Shown: positions 26,166 to 35,490, counted from the first letter of the stretch. The stretch is 64,000 bases of DNA from Streptomyces humi (GCF_001005085.2 NZ_LBMU02000015.1:1-64000), one strand, 5' to 3'. A program made the numbers and translations. The notes: generated from the sequence alone by a model not told the origin.

Positions 26166-27374
26166 TCAGGGGGAGGCCGGGGCCTGGAGGGCGAGGATGA
26201 GTTCCAGTCGCGTGGCGGGGTCGTACAGCCGGTCGCCGAAGAGCCTGTCCAGTTGTCGCAGCCGGTAGCGGACCGTCTGCGCGTGGACGTTCAGCCGGTC
26301 GGCGGTGCCGGGGACGCTGCCGCCGCACAGCAGCCAGGCCAGCAGGGTCTCGCGAAGCCGTGCGCGGGGTGTCCGCGCCACCGTCTCCAGCGGAGCGAGA
26401 GCGCGTGACCGCAGGTGGGCGAGGAGCGGTTCGTCGCCGTGCAGGAGCAGGGTCGACAGGTGGTCGGCGCACCGCAGCAGCCCCTGCCGGGGCAGGATCC
26501 CGCGTTCCATCAGCCGCAGCGCACGAGTCGCCCAGCGCAGCGAGTGCGCCGCCTCGGCCGGTGGCACCGCGGGTCCGATCGCCGCCGGACGCCCGCGCAG
26601 CGTCAGGGCGAGCCTTCGGCCTTCGAGGCTCCCGGAGGAGTCGGGGTCGGGAAGCAGCAGCCGCGGTGGCCGCGCGCGCACGTCGGTCAGGGCACCCGCG
26701 GGCGACGGTGGCGGCTCCTCGTCGAGATCGCCGGAATCCGCCGCGAAGACCACGACGGCGACCCTCTCGGGTACGGTCCACCGGGCACCCCGCGCGAGTT
26801 CCTGAACGGCGTTCGGCGCCGCGGGCCGCTCACCGAGCAGCAGGTCGAGCAGCCGCCGCCTGCGGCGCTCCAGTTCACCCAGGTCGTCGAGGGTCGCCGC
26901 CGCGTATCCGGCCGCGGCCGCCTCCGCGACCTCGTGGACCGTGCGGAAGGCGAGTTCGCCCAGGGCCGACACGACCGCCGAGTCGACCCCCAGGTCCTCC
27001 GCGGTACGGCCCAGCAGACGCCACGCGTGCATACCGCCGACCCGCAGCGCGGACTGCAAGGCCTCCAGGCTCCGGCCGGCCCGGGCCGTGTCCCCGCCGA
27101 GTTGGTGGTAGGTCGCCGTGATCGTGTCGCCGCCGTCCTCGCCCGAACCGGTGACGTGGTCGACGAACAGGGTGAGCGCCTCGACCACGCCGGTGCGCAG
27201 TCTGCCGCCGACGGCGCCCTCGGACCGCGCGTACTCGGGAACCTGCTTGCGGACCTCCTCCTCCACCTCGGCGGCGACGGCGGCCAGTCCGTCGCGCAGC
27301 CTGCGGGCGAGACCGGCGGGGATCGGGGTCGCCGGACGGTCTCCCGGTCCGTCGTGGGGCGTGGGGACGGTCAT
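26166..27374 (-). CDS. PucR-family regulator 1 of the Pks13-like locus
   Basis: 402 residues from ATG 27374 (MTVPTPHDGPGD). A helical N-terminal part with SLEALQSALRVGGMHAWRLLGRTAEDLG and FRTVHEVAEAAAAGYA, a middle GGDEF-like/PucR region, and a C-terminal HTH_30 (VPGTADRLNVHAQTVRYRLRQLDRLFGDRLYDP, about 355-390). It is plainly paralogous over its full length with the PucR at 36544-37794, so the two bracket the carboxylase-FAAL-PKS-esterase genes. It is divergent from the carboxylase gene with a 325-base intergenic region and is the likely pathway regulator. By analogy with PucR-type proteins it may be an activator. Confidence 0.9.
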   Translation of the reverse strand: MTVPTPHDGPGDRPATPIPAGLARRLRDGLAAVAAEVEEEVRKQVPEYARSEGAVGGRLRTGVVEALTLFVDHVTGSGEDGGDTITATYHQLGGDTARAGRSLEALQSALRVGGMHAWRLLGRTAEDLGVDSAVVSALGELAFRTVHEVAEAAAAGYAAATLDDLGELERRRRRLLDLLLGERPAAPNAVQELARGARWTVPERVAVVVFAADSGDLDEEPPPSPAGALTDVRARPPRLLLPDPDSSGSLEGRRLALTLRGRPAAIGPAVPPAEAAHSLRWATRALRLMERGILPRQGLLRCADHLSTLLLHGDEPLLAHLRSRALAPLETVARTPRARLRETLLAWLLCGGSVPGTADRLNVHAQTVRYRLRQLDRLFGDRLYDPATRLELILALQAPASP

Positions 27375-27699
27375 CGGGTGCGCCTCTCGTTCGCGTGGGT
27401 TCCATGGAGCTCCGGTCACCCCCGCGGGTGCGCGCCGGCCGGGACGGCGCACACCTCCGAGGGTCTTCCGCGTGCCGGCAACCCTCTCGCACGGCCCGGC
27501 CCGGGCGACAGACCGCCGCCCCTGGGTGGCCACCGGCGCCGGAGAGGCTGCCGGGCCCGGACCGCGCACACGGCCGCCCCCTTGTCACGTCCGCACCAAT
27601 CCCACCCCCCTCAGGACTCATGTCCCGCAAAGACGGCGGCGATCCTCTCGAACCCCTCCTCCCCCGCTGCCATATTCGAAAGCCCCTTCGGAGGTGGCA
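27375..27699. other. Divergent promoter region of the Pks13-like locus
   Basis: This 325-base gap between the divergent PucR1 and carboxylase genes shows no gene. Near the carboxylase start it carries CATATTCGAAAG (27671-27682) with a TTCGAA palindrome, an AT-rich spot in GC-rich DNA that could be a -10 or operator element, then GGAGG as the ribosome binding site. I see no clear paired -35/-10. Confidence 0.4.
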
Positions 27700-29301
27700 G
27701 TGACCCGAGAGGCAACGACACCCGGCGCACAGCAGGCTCCGCCGCGCACGTCCGACCGCACGTCCGACCGTACGTCCGACCGTACGGCCGGACGCATCGC
27801 CGACCTGGACGCCCGCCGGGCGCTGGCGACGGCTCCCGGCGGGCCGGGACGACGCGGCCTGTTCGGCGCGCGTGAACGCGTCGAACGGCTTCTGGACCGG
27901 GGCTCCTTCACCGAGACCGGCCTGTTCGTCCGCAGCAGGTCCACCGCGGACGACGCCCGCCGGCCCTACGGGGACGGGGTGGTCACCGGACACGGCACGG
28001 TCGACGGCCGCCCGGTCTGTGTCTTCGCCCAGGACTCCACGGTCTTCGGCGGCAGCATGGGCGAGGCCTTCGGGGAGAAGACGGTCGCGCTGATGGACCT
28101 GGCCCTGAAGACCGGTTGCCCGGTCATCGGGCTCAACGACGGCGGTGGAGCGCGTATCCAGGAGGGCGTCGCCTCGCTCGCCCTCTACGCCGAACTGGTC
28201 CGCCGCAACGTACAGGCGTCCGGCGTGATCCCGCAGCTCTCCGTGGTCCTCGGACCCTGCGCGGGCGGGGCCGCCTACTCCCCCGCCATCACCGACTTCA
28301 CCGTGATGGTGGACGGCGCCTCGCACATGTTCGTCACCGGGCCCGACGTCATCGAGGCGGTGACCGGCGAGCGCACCACCGCCGAGGAACTGGGCGGCGC
28401 CCGCGCCAGCAACACCGTCAACGGCAACGCCCACTTCCTCGCCGCCGACGAGGAGGACGCCCTGGAGACGGTCCGCGACCTCCTGTCGTACCTGCCCGCC
28501 AACAACCTGGAACGGCCCCCGCGGTACGCCCCGCCGGCGGCCGTTCCCGACGGCGCACGGCTCGACCACGTCGTCCCCGACCGGCTCGGACAGGCCTACG
28601 ACATGCGTGACATCCTGCGTCTGGTCGTCGACGACGGGGAACTGCTCGAGATCCAGGAGCTGTTCGCGCCGAACATCATCTGCGCGCTGGCCCGCGTCGA
28701 GGGCTGCTCCGTGGGTGTCGTCGCCAACCAGCCGCTGTGCGCCGCCGGTGTCCTCGACATCGACGCCTCCGAGAAGGCGGCGCGCTTCGTACGGTTCTGC
28801 GACGCCTTCGGCATCCCGCTGCTCACCTTCGCCGACGTCCCCGGCTACCTGTCCGGCGTCCGCCAGGAGCAGGCCGGGATCATCCGGCGCGGCGCGAAGC
28901 TGCTGTACGCGTACGCCGAGGCGACCGTCCCGAAGGTCACGGTGGTGGTGCGCAAGGCGTACGGGGGCGGGTACGCCGTGATGGGTTCCAAGCACCTGGG
29001 CGCCGACCTCAACCTCGCCTGGCCCACCGCCCGTATCGCCGTCATGGGCGCCGAGGGCGCGGTGGGGGTGCTGCACCGGCGGGAACTCGCGGCCGCCGCC
29101 GACCCGGTGGAGCTGCGCGCCCGCCTGGTCCGCGCGTACGAGACCACCCACGGCACCCCCTATCCCGCCGCCGAACGCGGGTACGTGGACGCGGTCATCG
29201 CCCCGCGCGACACCCGCGACCACCTCTGCCGTGCCCTGCGCGCGCTGCGCGGCAAGCGCGCCCCGATGCCGGAACGCCGGCACGGCAACATCCCGCTCTG
29301 A
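27700..29301 (+). CDS. Acyl-CoA carboxylase beta subunit (AccD4-like position)
   Basis: 533 residues from GTG 27700, 5 bases after GGAGG. A flexible N-terminus with four TSDR/TAGR units (12-base DNA repeats) precedes the two crotonase-fold halves of a biotin-dependent carboxyltransferase: SGLNDGGGARIQEGV-like and GPCAGGAAYSPA in the N half, SGVRQEQAGIIRRGAKLLYAYAEATVP and AYGGGYAVMGSKHLGADLNLAWPTA in the C half. In PccB the residue after GGAY is Asp422, the known specificity residue; here it is Ala426, which could widen the acyl pocket. Biotin carboxylase and epsilon subunits are not encoded nearby. By context it would carboxylate a long acyl-CoA as PKS extender. Confidence 0.92.
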   Translation: MTREATTPGAQQAPPRTSDRTSDRTSDRTAGRIADLDARRALATAPGGPGRRGLFGARERVERLLDRGSFTETGLFVRSRSTADDARRPYGDGVVTGHGTVDGRPVCVFAQDSTVFGGSMGEAFGEKTVALMDLALKTGCPVIGLNDGGGARIQEGVASLALYAELVRRNVQASGVIPQLSVVLGPCAGGAAYSPAITDFTVMVDGASHMFVTGPDVIEAVTGERTTAEELGGARASNTVNGNAHFLAADEEDALETVRDLLSYLPANNLERPPRYAPPAAVPDGARLDHVVPDRLGQAYDMRDILRLVVDDGELLEIQELFAPNIICALARVEGCSVGVVANQPLCAAGVLDIDASEKAARFVRFCDAFGIPLLTFADVPGYLSGVRQEQAGIIRRGAKLLYAYAEATVPKVTVVVRKAYGGGYAVMGSKHLGADLNLAWPTARIAVMGAEGAVGVLHRRELAAAADPVELRARLVRAYETTHGTPYPAAERGYVDAVIAPRDTRDHLCRALRALRGKRAPMPERRHGNIPL

Positions 29302-29390
29302 TCCGGGCGGCGCCGGAGAACCCGCACAGCCCGCCCCGGTCCGCACAGCCCGCCCGGCCCGACCGGACCGACCAGACCGACCGGCCCAGT

Positions 29391-29525
29391 CAGTCGACCG
29401 GTCCGACCAGTCCAACCGGCCCAACCAGTCGACCGGTCCGACCAGTCCAACCGGCCCACCCAGTCGATCGGTCCGACCGGCCCAACCGGCCCAACCAGTC
29501 GACCGGTCCGACCGGTCCGACCGGG
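29391..29525 (+). repeat. 35-bp minisatellite between carboxylase and FAAL genes
   Basis: About 3.8 tandem copies of a 35-base unit beginning CAGTCGACCGGTCCGACCAG start at 29391, 29426, 29461 and 29496. Each unit is built from GACCGGTCCGACC-like sub-repeats with the ACCGGT palindrome; related CCGACCGGACCGACCAGACC sequence extends upstream to about 29360. A 35-base period is out of frame, so it is not coding. It fills most of the 292-base gap before the FAAL gene. Confidence 0.85.
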
Positions 29526-29593
29526 CGCGGACGTCCCGACGGTACGACCGCCCCGCCCGCCAGCCGACTCCGTGACATGAGGAGCCCCGCCCG

Positions 29594-31345
29594 ATGGACA
29601 GCCACCGCCGCCCGCCCACGCCCTCGTTCCGCACCCTGCCGGAGTACGTGCGGCACTGGGCCCGGATCGCCCCCGACCACCGGGCGTTCACGTTCGTCGA
29701 CCATCCGGCGCCGCACTCGCGCGGCGTGCACCGCGGCCTCACCTGGCGGCGTCTGGACCACCGGGTGCGGGCGCTGGCGGCCCGGCTCGCCGAGGAGGCC
29801 GGGCCCGGGGAGCGGGTCGCGCTGCTCTGCCCGCAGGGGCTGGAGTACGTCACCGCGTTCCTCGCGGCACCGGCCGCCGGACTGGTCGCCGTACCGCTGT
29901 ATCCGCCCGGCCTGCCCGGGCACGACGGCCGGCTGTCGGCCGTCCTCGCCGACGCCCGGCCGGCGGTCGTCGTGACGACGGGCGGCGCGCTGCGCGAGGT
30001 GCGGGCCCTGTGCGCGGAGAGCTCCGTACGGATCGTCGTCGCGGACGAGGTGCCCGAGGCCGACGGTGACGGGCCGTCCGCCGCCGACGGGACGGAGACC
30101 GCCTACCTCCAGTACACCTCCGGTTCCACCCGCACCCCGGCGGGCGTGGAGATCACCCACGCCAACGTCGTCGCCAACGCCCGCCAGGCGCTCGGCGCGT
30201 ACGGCGCGGACACCACTCCGGTGACCTGCGTCGGCTGGCTGCCGCTCTACCACGACATGGGGCTCGTGCTGAGCGTCGCCGCTCCGGTCGTACGGGGTCT
30301 GCACTCGGTGCTCATGGACCCGGTGGCGTTCCTGCAAGCGCCCGTGCGCTGGCTGCGGCTGCTCGCGGCACATCCGCGCGCGCTGAGTGCCGCGCCCAAC
30401 TTCGCCTACGACTACTGCGCCTCGGCCGTCACCGACGCCGAGAAGGCGGATCTGCGGCTGGACGGCGTCGCCGCCCTGATCAACGGCAGCGAGCCGGTCC
30501 GCCCGGCCACAGCCGACCGATTCCACGCGGCCTTCGCCGAGCAGGGGCTCGCCCCGGAGACCCACTGTCCGTCGTACGGGCTCGCGGAGGCCACCGTCTT
30601 CGTCAGCGCCGCCCGGCCCGGCGGGCCGTTGCGCCGGTTCGCGCTCGACCGTGACGCCCTCGCGACCGGCAAGGCGCTGCCCGCGCGTCCGGGCGACGCC
30701 GGGGCCGTGCCGCTGGCCGGCTGCGGTGCCCCGGCGGGGCAGCGGGTGCGGATCGCCGACCCCGTCTCCCACGGTGTGCTGTCCGAGGGGGAGATCGGTG
30801 AGATCTGGGTGCAGGGCCCCAACGTGGGGCGCGGCTACTGGAACCAGGAGGAGCAATCCCGCCGTGTCTTCCGGGCCGGGGCCGCCGACACCGGGGACGC
30901 CTCGGGGGGCTGGCTGCGCACGGGGGACCTGGGGACCGTGCTGGAAGGCGAGCTGGTCGTCACCGGCCGGCTGAAGGACCTGATCGTGGTCGACGGCCGC
31001 AACCACTATCCGCAGGACGTGGAGGCCACGGCCCAGGACGCGCATCCGGCCGTGCGCCGCGACCGGCTCGCGGCCTTCGGTGTGCCGGGCACGCCGGACG
31101 GCTCCGGTGAGCAGGTGGTCGTGGTGGCGGAGCACCGGCGGGCCATGAGCCTGGCCGAGATCGACGTACCGGAGCTCGGGCGGGCCGTGCGCGCGGCCGT
31201 CTCCTCCCGGCACGGCCTCGGGCTCGCCGACGTGGTCCTGGTCCCGCCGGGCGCCGTGCCCCGCACCTCCAGTGGCAAGGTGTCGCGGGCCCGGACCCGG
31301 GAGCGGTATCTGGCGGGCGGCTACGCGGCGGAGGACGCGCGATGA
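29594..31345 (+). CDS. Fatty acyl-AMP ligase (FadD32-like FAAL)
   Basis: 583 residues from ATG 29594 (GAGGAG 9 bases upstream). FAAL signatures are clear: YLQYTSGSTRTPAGVEITHANV (P-loop), GWLPLYHDMGLV, INGSEPVRPATADRFH, SYGLAEATVFVS, then the DRDALATGKA stretch seen in FadD32-type enzymes, GWLRTGDLG, LKDLIVVDGRNHYPQDVE and the C-terminal catalytic Lys in PRTSSGKVSRARTRERYL. It should activate a fatty acid as acyl-AMP and load it directly on the N-terminal ACP of the next protein, without CoA. Its stop overlaps the PKS start (ATGA). FadD32 is longer (over 600 residues). Confidence 0.94.
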   Translation: MDSHRRPPTPSFRTLPEYVRHWARIAPDHRAFTFVDHPAPHSRGVHRGLTWRRLDHRVRALAARLAEEAGPGERVALLCPQGLEYVTAFLAAPAAGLVAVPLYPPGLPGHDGRLSAVLADARPAVVVTTGGALREVRALCAESSVRIVVADEVPEADGDGPSAADGTETAYLQYTSGSTRTPAGVEITHANVVANARQALGAYGADTTPVTCVGWLPLYHDMGLVLSVAAPVVRGLHSVLMDPVAFLQAPVRWLRLLAAHPRALSAAPNFAYDYCASAVTDAEKADLRLDGVAALINGSEPVRPATADRFHAAFAEQGLAPETHCPSYGLAEATVFVSAARPGGPLRRFALDRDALATGKALPARPGDAGAVPLAGCGAPAGQRVRIADPVSHGVLSEGEIGEIWVQGPNVGRGYWNQEEQSRRVFRAGAADTGDASGGWLRTGDLGTVLEGELVVTGRLKDLIVVDGRNHYPQDVEATAQDAHPAVRRDRLAAFGVPGTPDGSGEQVVVVAEHRRAMSLAEIDVPELGRAVRAAVSSRHGLGLADVVLVPPGAVPRTSSGKVSRARTRERYLAGGYAAEDAR

Positions 31346-34300
31346 CGGGGGCCGGTGCGGGCGCGCTGCGCCGACTGGTCGCCGAACGGGTGGCCCGGTG
31401 GAGCGGCACGGCCGCCGAGGACGCCCCGATGGACCGGCCGCTGGCGGACCTCGGCATGTCCTCGCGGGACGCGGTCGTCCTGGCCGGGGAGCTGTCCCGG
31501 GCGCTGGGCCGGGAGCTGCCGGTGACGCTGCTGTGGGAGGCGTCCACCGGTGACGCCCTGGTGGCACGACTCTGCGCGGCGCCTGCCGAGGCGGCCCCGT
31601 CCCCGCCGGCGACACCGCCCGAGGCATCGCCCACGGCGGCGGCACAGCCCGAGGCGTCGCCACCGCCGGCGGCACAGCCCGAGCCATCGCCCACGGCGGC
31701 GGCACAGCCGGAGACATCGCGGCCGGCCGCGGCACAGCCCGAGGCATCGCGGTCGCCGGACGAGCCCGGCGCGGCGGGACGGTGGCCGGCGGACGAGCCG
31801 GTCGCGGTCGTCGGTGTGGGCTGCCGGCTGCCCGGGGGCGTACGCGGACCGGACGACTACTGGCGGCTGCTGAGCGACGGCGTCGACGCCGTCCGGCGGG
31901 TGCCCGAGGACCGGTGGCGCGACTTCACCCCCTTCCCGCCCGCCGACGCGCCCCCGTACGGCGGCTACCTCGACGACATCGCCGGGTTCGACGCGGACTT
32001 CTTCCACATCACGCCACGGGAGGCCGCGGTCATGGACCCGCAGCAGCGGATGCTGCTGGAGGTCGTCCACGAGGCACTGGACCACGCCGCCGTGCCGGCC
32101 GCGTCCCTCGCCGGGACGGCGACCGGCGTCTTCGTCGGTGTCTCCGCGCCCGAGTACGGCCGGCTCACCGGCGCCGACGCGGCCGCCGTCGACCCCTGGG
32201 CCCCGGCGGGCGCGGCGCTCGGTGTCACCGCGGGCCGCCTGGCCTACGTGCTGGACACCCGTGGGCCGAGCATGGCCGTCGACACCGCGTGTTCGTCCTC
32301 GCTGGTCGCCGTGCACCACGCCTGCGTCAGCCTGCGTACCGGCGAGAGCGACACGGCGATCGCCGCCGGGGTCAACCTGCTGCTCTCCCCCGCCGTCACC
32401 GTCGCGTTCCAACGGGCCGGCGCCCTCGCGCCGGACGGCCGGTGCAAGCCGTTCTCGCCGGCCGCGGACGGCATCGGGCGCGGCGAGGGATGCGCGGCCG
32501 TACTCCTGAAGCGGCTGTCCGACGCCGAGCGGGACGGCGACCGGATCCTCGCCGTCGTCCGTGCCACGGCCGTCAACTCCGACGGCCGCTCCAACGGCCT
32601 CCTGGCGCCCAACCCGGCTGCCCAGCAGGCCCTGTTGGCAGCCGCCTACGCTCGGGCCGGGCTCTCGCCGGCGCTGGTCGACTACGTCGAGGCGCACGGC
32701 ACCGGCACCCCACTCGGCGACCCGATCGAGGCGGGCGCGCTCGGTGCGGTGCTCGGGCCGGGCCGCGATCCCGACCAGCCGTTGCTCCTCGGCTCGGTGA
32801 AAGGCAACCTCGGCCACCTGGAGAGCGCGGCGGGCATCGCGGGTCTGGTGAAGACGGTGCTGGCCCTGCACCGCGACACCGTCCCGCCGTCCCTGCACTG
32901 CGCCGGGGGCAGCGCCCTGGAGGACGTACGGCTGCGGGTGGTCACCGAGCCGGAACCGTGGCCGCGCTACAGCGGCACGGCCACGGCGGGGGTCTCCGGC
33001 TTCGGTTTCGGCGGCACCAACGCCCATGCGGTGCTGGAGGAACGGCGCCCCCGGTCCCCGTCGTCGCTCCCGGCCGGCGAGCCGGCCGCCCGCCTCCATC
33101 TCCTCTCCGACGCCGACGGCGAACGCCTGCGGGACACCGCGGGCCGGCTCGCCGCGTGGCTGCGCACGCCGCAGGGGGGCGCCGCGGACGGTGCCGACGT
33201 GGCACGCACCCTCGCCGGCCGGGCCGGCCGTGGGCCCGTGCGCGCCGCCGTCGTCGCCCGCGATCACGGCGAACTCGCCGACGCGCTGGACGCGTTGGCT
33301 CAGGGCCTCGACCACGCACGGGTCGTGACCGGCGAGCGCGACCGGGTCGGGCGCGGCCCGGTCTGGGTCTTCTCCGGGTACGGCACCCAGTGGGCCGGGA
33401 TGGGGCGCCGGCTGCTGGCCGAGGAGCCCGCCTTCGCCGCCGCCGTCGAGAAGGCCGACGCGCACCTGGCCACGGAGTGCGGCTTCTCCCTGTACGACCA
33501 CCTGGCCTCCGGGGCCGGTCTCGATCGCCTGGAGGTCGCCCAGCCCGTCCTGTTCGGCTTCCAGGTCGCGCTCGCCGAGCTGTGGCGGTCGCACGGTGTC
33601 GAACCCGCCGCCGTCATCGGCCACTCGGTGGGCGAGGTGGCCGCCGCGGTGTGCGCGGGCGCCCTGGACCTCTCCGACGCGGCGCGGGTCGTCGCCGTAC
33701 GGGCCCGGCTGCTCGGTCGGCTGCGCGGCGGCGCCATGGCCGTGGTGGACCTGGCGGAGGACGAACTCGACGCGCTGCGCGAGCAGTTCCCCGGCGTGCA
33801 GGTCGCCGTGCACTCGTCGCCCGGACAGCGGGTGGTCACCGGCGAGGAGCGGGAGGTGGCCCGGCTGGTGCGACGGCTCGAAGAGGAGGGCCGGACCGCC
33901 CGGGCGATGCGGGTCGTGGGCGCCGGTCACTCCTCCCAGGTCGATCCGCTGCTGCCGGAGCTGACCGAAGCCCTGTCCGATGTGCGGGGCGGGCGGCCGC
34001 GGGTGCCCTTCTACTCGACGGTCCTGGACGACCCGCGCGGCGAGGGCGTCTTCGACGCCGCCCACTGGGCCGCGAACCTGCGGCGGCCCGTGCGCCTGGA
34101 CCGGGCCGTCGCCTCGGCCGCCGCCGACGGGTACACCGCCTTCGTCGAGATCTCGCCGCATCCCGTGCTGTCCCGTGCCGTCACCGACACCGCGCCCGGC
34201 GCGCTCGCGCTCGGCACGCTGCGCCGCGACGCCGACGACGCCACCACGTTCCTGACCCAGGTGGGCACCCTCTACGCAGGGGGCCGGCGGATGCCGGTAC

Positions 34301-35490
34301 CGGCCGGTCGCGTCATCGACCTGCCCGCACCGCGCTGGCGGCACCGCCGCCACTGGTGGACGGACCGGCGCGAACCCGCCGTGGCCGCACCGGGGGCGCC
34401 CGCGTCCCGGTACGGTACGGCCGGGGCCGCCCCGGCCGGCACCTCGCTCGTGACCCGCCTGTGCCACCACATCGCCACCGTCACCGGCCACCCGCGCGAC
34501 CGCGTCACCCCTGCCACCGCGATCGCCGGTCTGGGCCTGGACTCGCTGATGGCGGTCCGGGTCCGCACCGCCCTCCAGACCGAGCTGGGCACCGAGGTGG
34601 CGCTGCGCGACCTGCTCGGCGCGGCCACCGTGCAGGACGCGGCCGACCGCGTCCGGCAGGCGCTGCCCACGAGCGACGGCTCCGCGCTGCGGCCGCTGCG
34701 CGGCACCGGCTCGCTGGCCCCGCTCTTCCTCGTGCACGCGGCCGGCGGTACGACCGACGTCTACCGCGCCCTCGTCGAACGGCTCGGTCACGAACGCCCG
34801 GTGTACGGACTCGAACGGCTCGAAGAGGCCCGCACGGTACCGGAGAAGGCGCGCCGCTACGCCGACCTCGTCACCGCCGCCCACCCGGACGGGCCCTGCC
34901 TTCTGGGCGGTTGGTCCTTCGGCGGTTTCGTCGCCCAGGAGACGGCCCGTCAACTCGCGGCCGCCGGACGGGAGGTGGAACTGGTGGTGCTCATCGACTC
35001 GGTACGGCCCCGGCTGCTGCCCGGTGTCACTCCGGCCGACCGGATCCGCGCCCACCTCACGGGCTTCGCCCGGCACGTCGCCGACACCTACGGCGCCCGG
35101 CTGGACCTGCCGTACGACGAACTCGCCGCCCTGGCGGACGACGCCGCGCGCATCGACGTCGTCCTGGGGAGCCTGCGCGCGGCCGCCGGCGTACCGCCGG
35201 CCGCGCTGGCCCACCAGCGCTCCTCCTACCTGGACATGCGGACCGGTGAGGCCCACGAGCCGGGCCGCTACGAGGGCCGGGTGGTCCTGTTCCGGGCCAC
35301 CGAGCCGGCACCGCACACCGTGCCCGACCCGGCGTACGAACGGGACGACGAGGCGCTGGGCTGGGACGAGGTGTGCCCGCGCCTGACGGTCGTCCCGGTC
35401 GGCGGCCACCATCTGGCACTGCTCGACCCGCCGCACGTCGACACGATCGCCACCCGGCTGCGGCGGGAGACCGCCGAGCACGACCACTGA
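31342..35490 (+). CDS. Pks13-like condensing polyketide synthase (ACP-KS-AT-ACP-TE)
   Basis: 1382 residues. Domains: N-terminal ACP (5-80, Ser41 in LGMSSRDAV); Ala/Pro/Glu linker with about five 10-residue repeats (90-145); KS (150-570) with Cys317 in VDTACSSS, His452 in EAHGTGT and His492 in GNLGHLESA; AT (674-985) with FSGYGTQWAGMG and Ser762 in GHSVGE; second ACP (Ser1068 in LGLDSLMAV); thioesterase (1125-1382) with Ser1192 in GGWSFGG and His1356 in GGHH. No KR, DH or ER. This is exactly the Pks13 domain order that joins a FAAL-delivered acyl chain to a carboxyacyl extender. The AT motif at the HAFH/YASH position reads GAGH. The TE would release or transfer an alpha-branched beta-keto acyl chain. 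Confidence 0.95.
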   Translation: MTGAGAGALRRLVAERVARWSGTAAEDAPMDRPLADLGMSSRDAVVLAGELSRALGRELPVTLLWEASTGDALVARLCAAPAEAAPSPPATPPEASPTAAAQPEASPPPAAQPEPSPTAAAQPETSRPAAAQPEASRSPDEPGAAGRWPADEPVAVVGVGCRLPGGVRGPDDYWRLLSDGVDAVRRVPEDRWRDFTPFPPADAPPYGGYLDDIAGFDADFFHITPREAAVMDPQQRMLLEVVHEALDHAAVPAASLAGTATGVFVGVSAPEYGRLTGADAAAVDPWAPAGAALGVTAGRLAYVLDTRGPSMAVDTACSSSLVAVHHACVSLRTGESDTAIAAGVNLLLSPAVTVAFQRAGALAPDGRCKPFSPAADGIGRGEGCAAVLLKRLSDAERDGDRILAVVRATAVNSDGRSNGLLAPNPAAQQALLAAAYARAGLSPALVDYVEAHGTGTPLGDPIEAGALGAVLGPGRDPDQPLLLGSVKGNLGHLESAAGIAGLVKTVLALHRDTVPPSLHCAGGSALEDVRLRVVTEPEPWPRYSGTATAGVSGFGFGGTNAHAVLEERRPRSPSSLPAGEPAARLHLLSDADGERLRDTAGRLAAWLRTPQGGAADGADVARTLAGRAGRGPVRAAVVARDHGELADALDALAQGLDHARVVTGERDRVGRGPVWVFSGYGTQWAGMGRRLLAEEPAFAAAVEKADAHLATECGFSLYDHLASGAGLDRLEVAQPVLFGFQVALAELWRSHGVEPAAVIGHSVGEVAAAVCAGALDLSDAARVVAVRARLLGRLRGGAMAVVDLAEDELDALREQFPGVQVAVHSSPGQRVVTGEEREVARLVRRLEEEGRTARAMRVVGAGHSSQVDPLLPELTEALSDVRGGRPRVPFYSTVLDDPRGEGVFDAAHWAANLRRPVRLDRAVASAAADGYTAFVEISPHPVLSRAVTDTAPGALALGTLRRDADDATTFLTQVGTLYAGGRRMPVPAGRVIDLPAPRWRHRRHWWTDRREPAVAAPGAPASRYGTAGAAPAGTSLVTRLCHHIATVTGHPRDRVTPATAIAGLGLDSLMAVRVRTALQTELGTEVALRDLLGAATVQDAADRVRQALPTSDGSALRPLRGTGSLAPLFLVHAAGGTTDVYRALVERLGHERPVYGLERLEEARTVPEKARRYADLVTAAHPDGPCLLGGWSFGGFVAQETARQLAAAGREVELVVLIDSVRPRLLPGVTPADRIRAHLTGFARHVADTYGARLDLPYDELAALADDAARIDVVLGSLRAAAGVPPAALAHQRSSYLDMRTGEAHEPGRYEGRVVLFRATEPAPHTVPDPAYERDDEALGWDEVCPRLTVVPVGGHHLALLDPPHVDTIATRLRRETAEHDH

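Noticed and set aside
29391..29525. Possible CRISPR array (35-bp repeats), also the 13-bp and 31-bp arrays
   Set aside because: The units are head to tail with no unique spacers and no cas genes are nearby; they are minisatellites.
29594..35490. Ordinary antibiotic-type PKS cluster
   Set aside because: There is only one module, with a loading ACP and TE but no KR/DH/ER, tailoring enzymes or resistance genes; the surrounding gene set matches the Pks13 locus instead.
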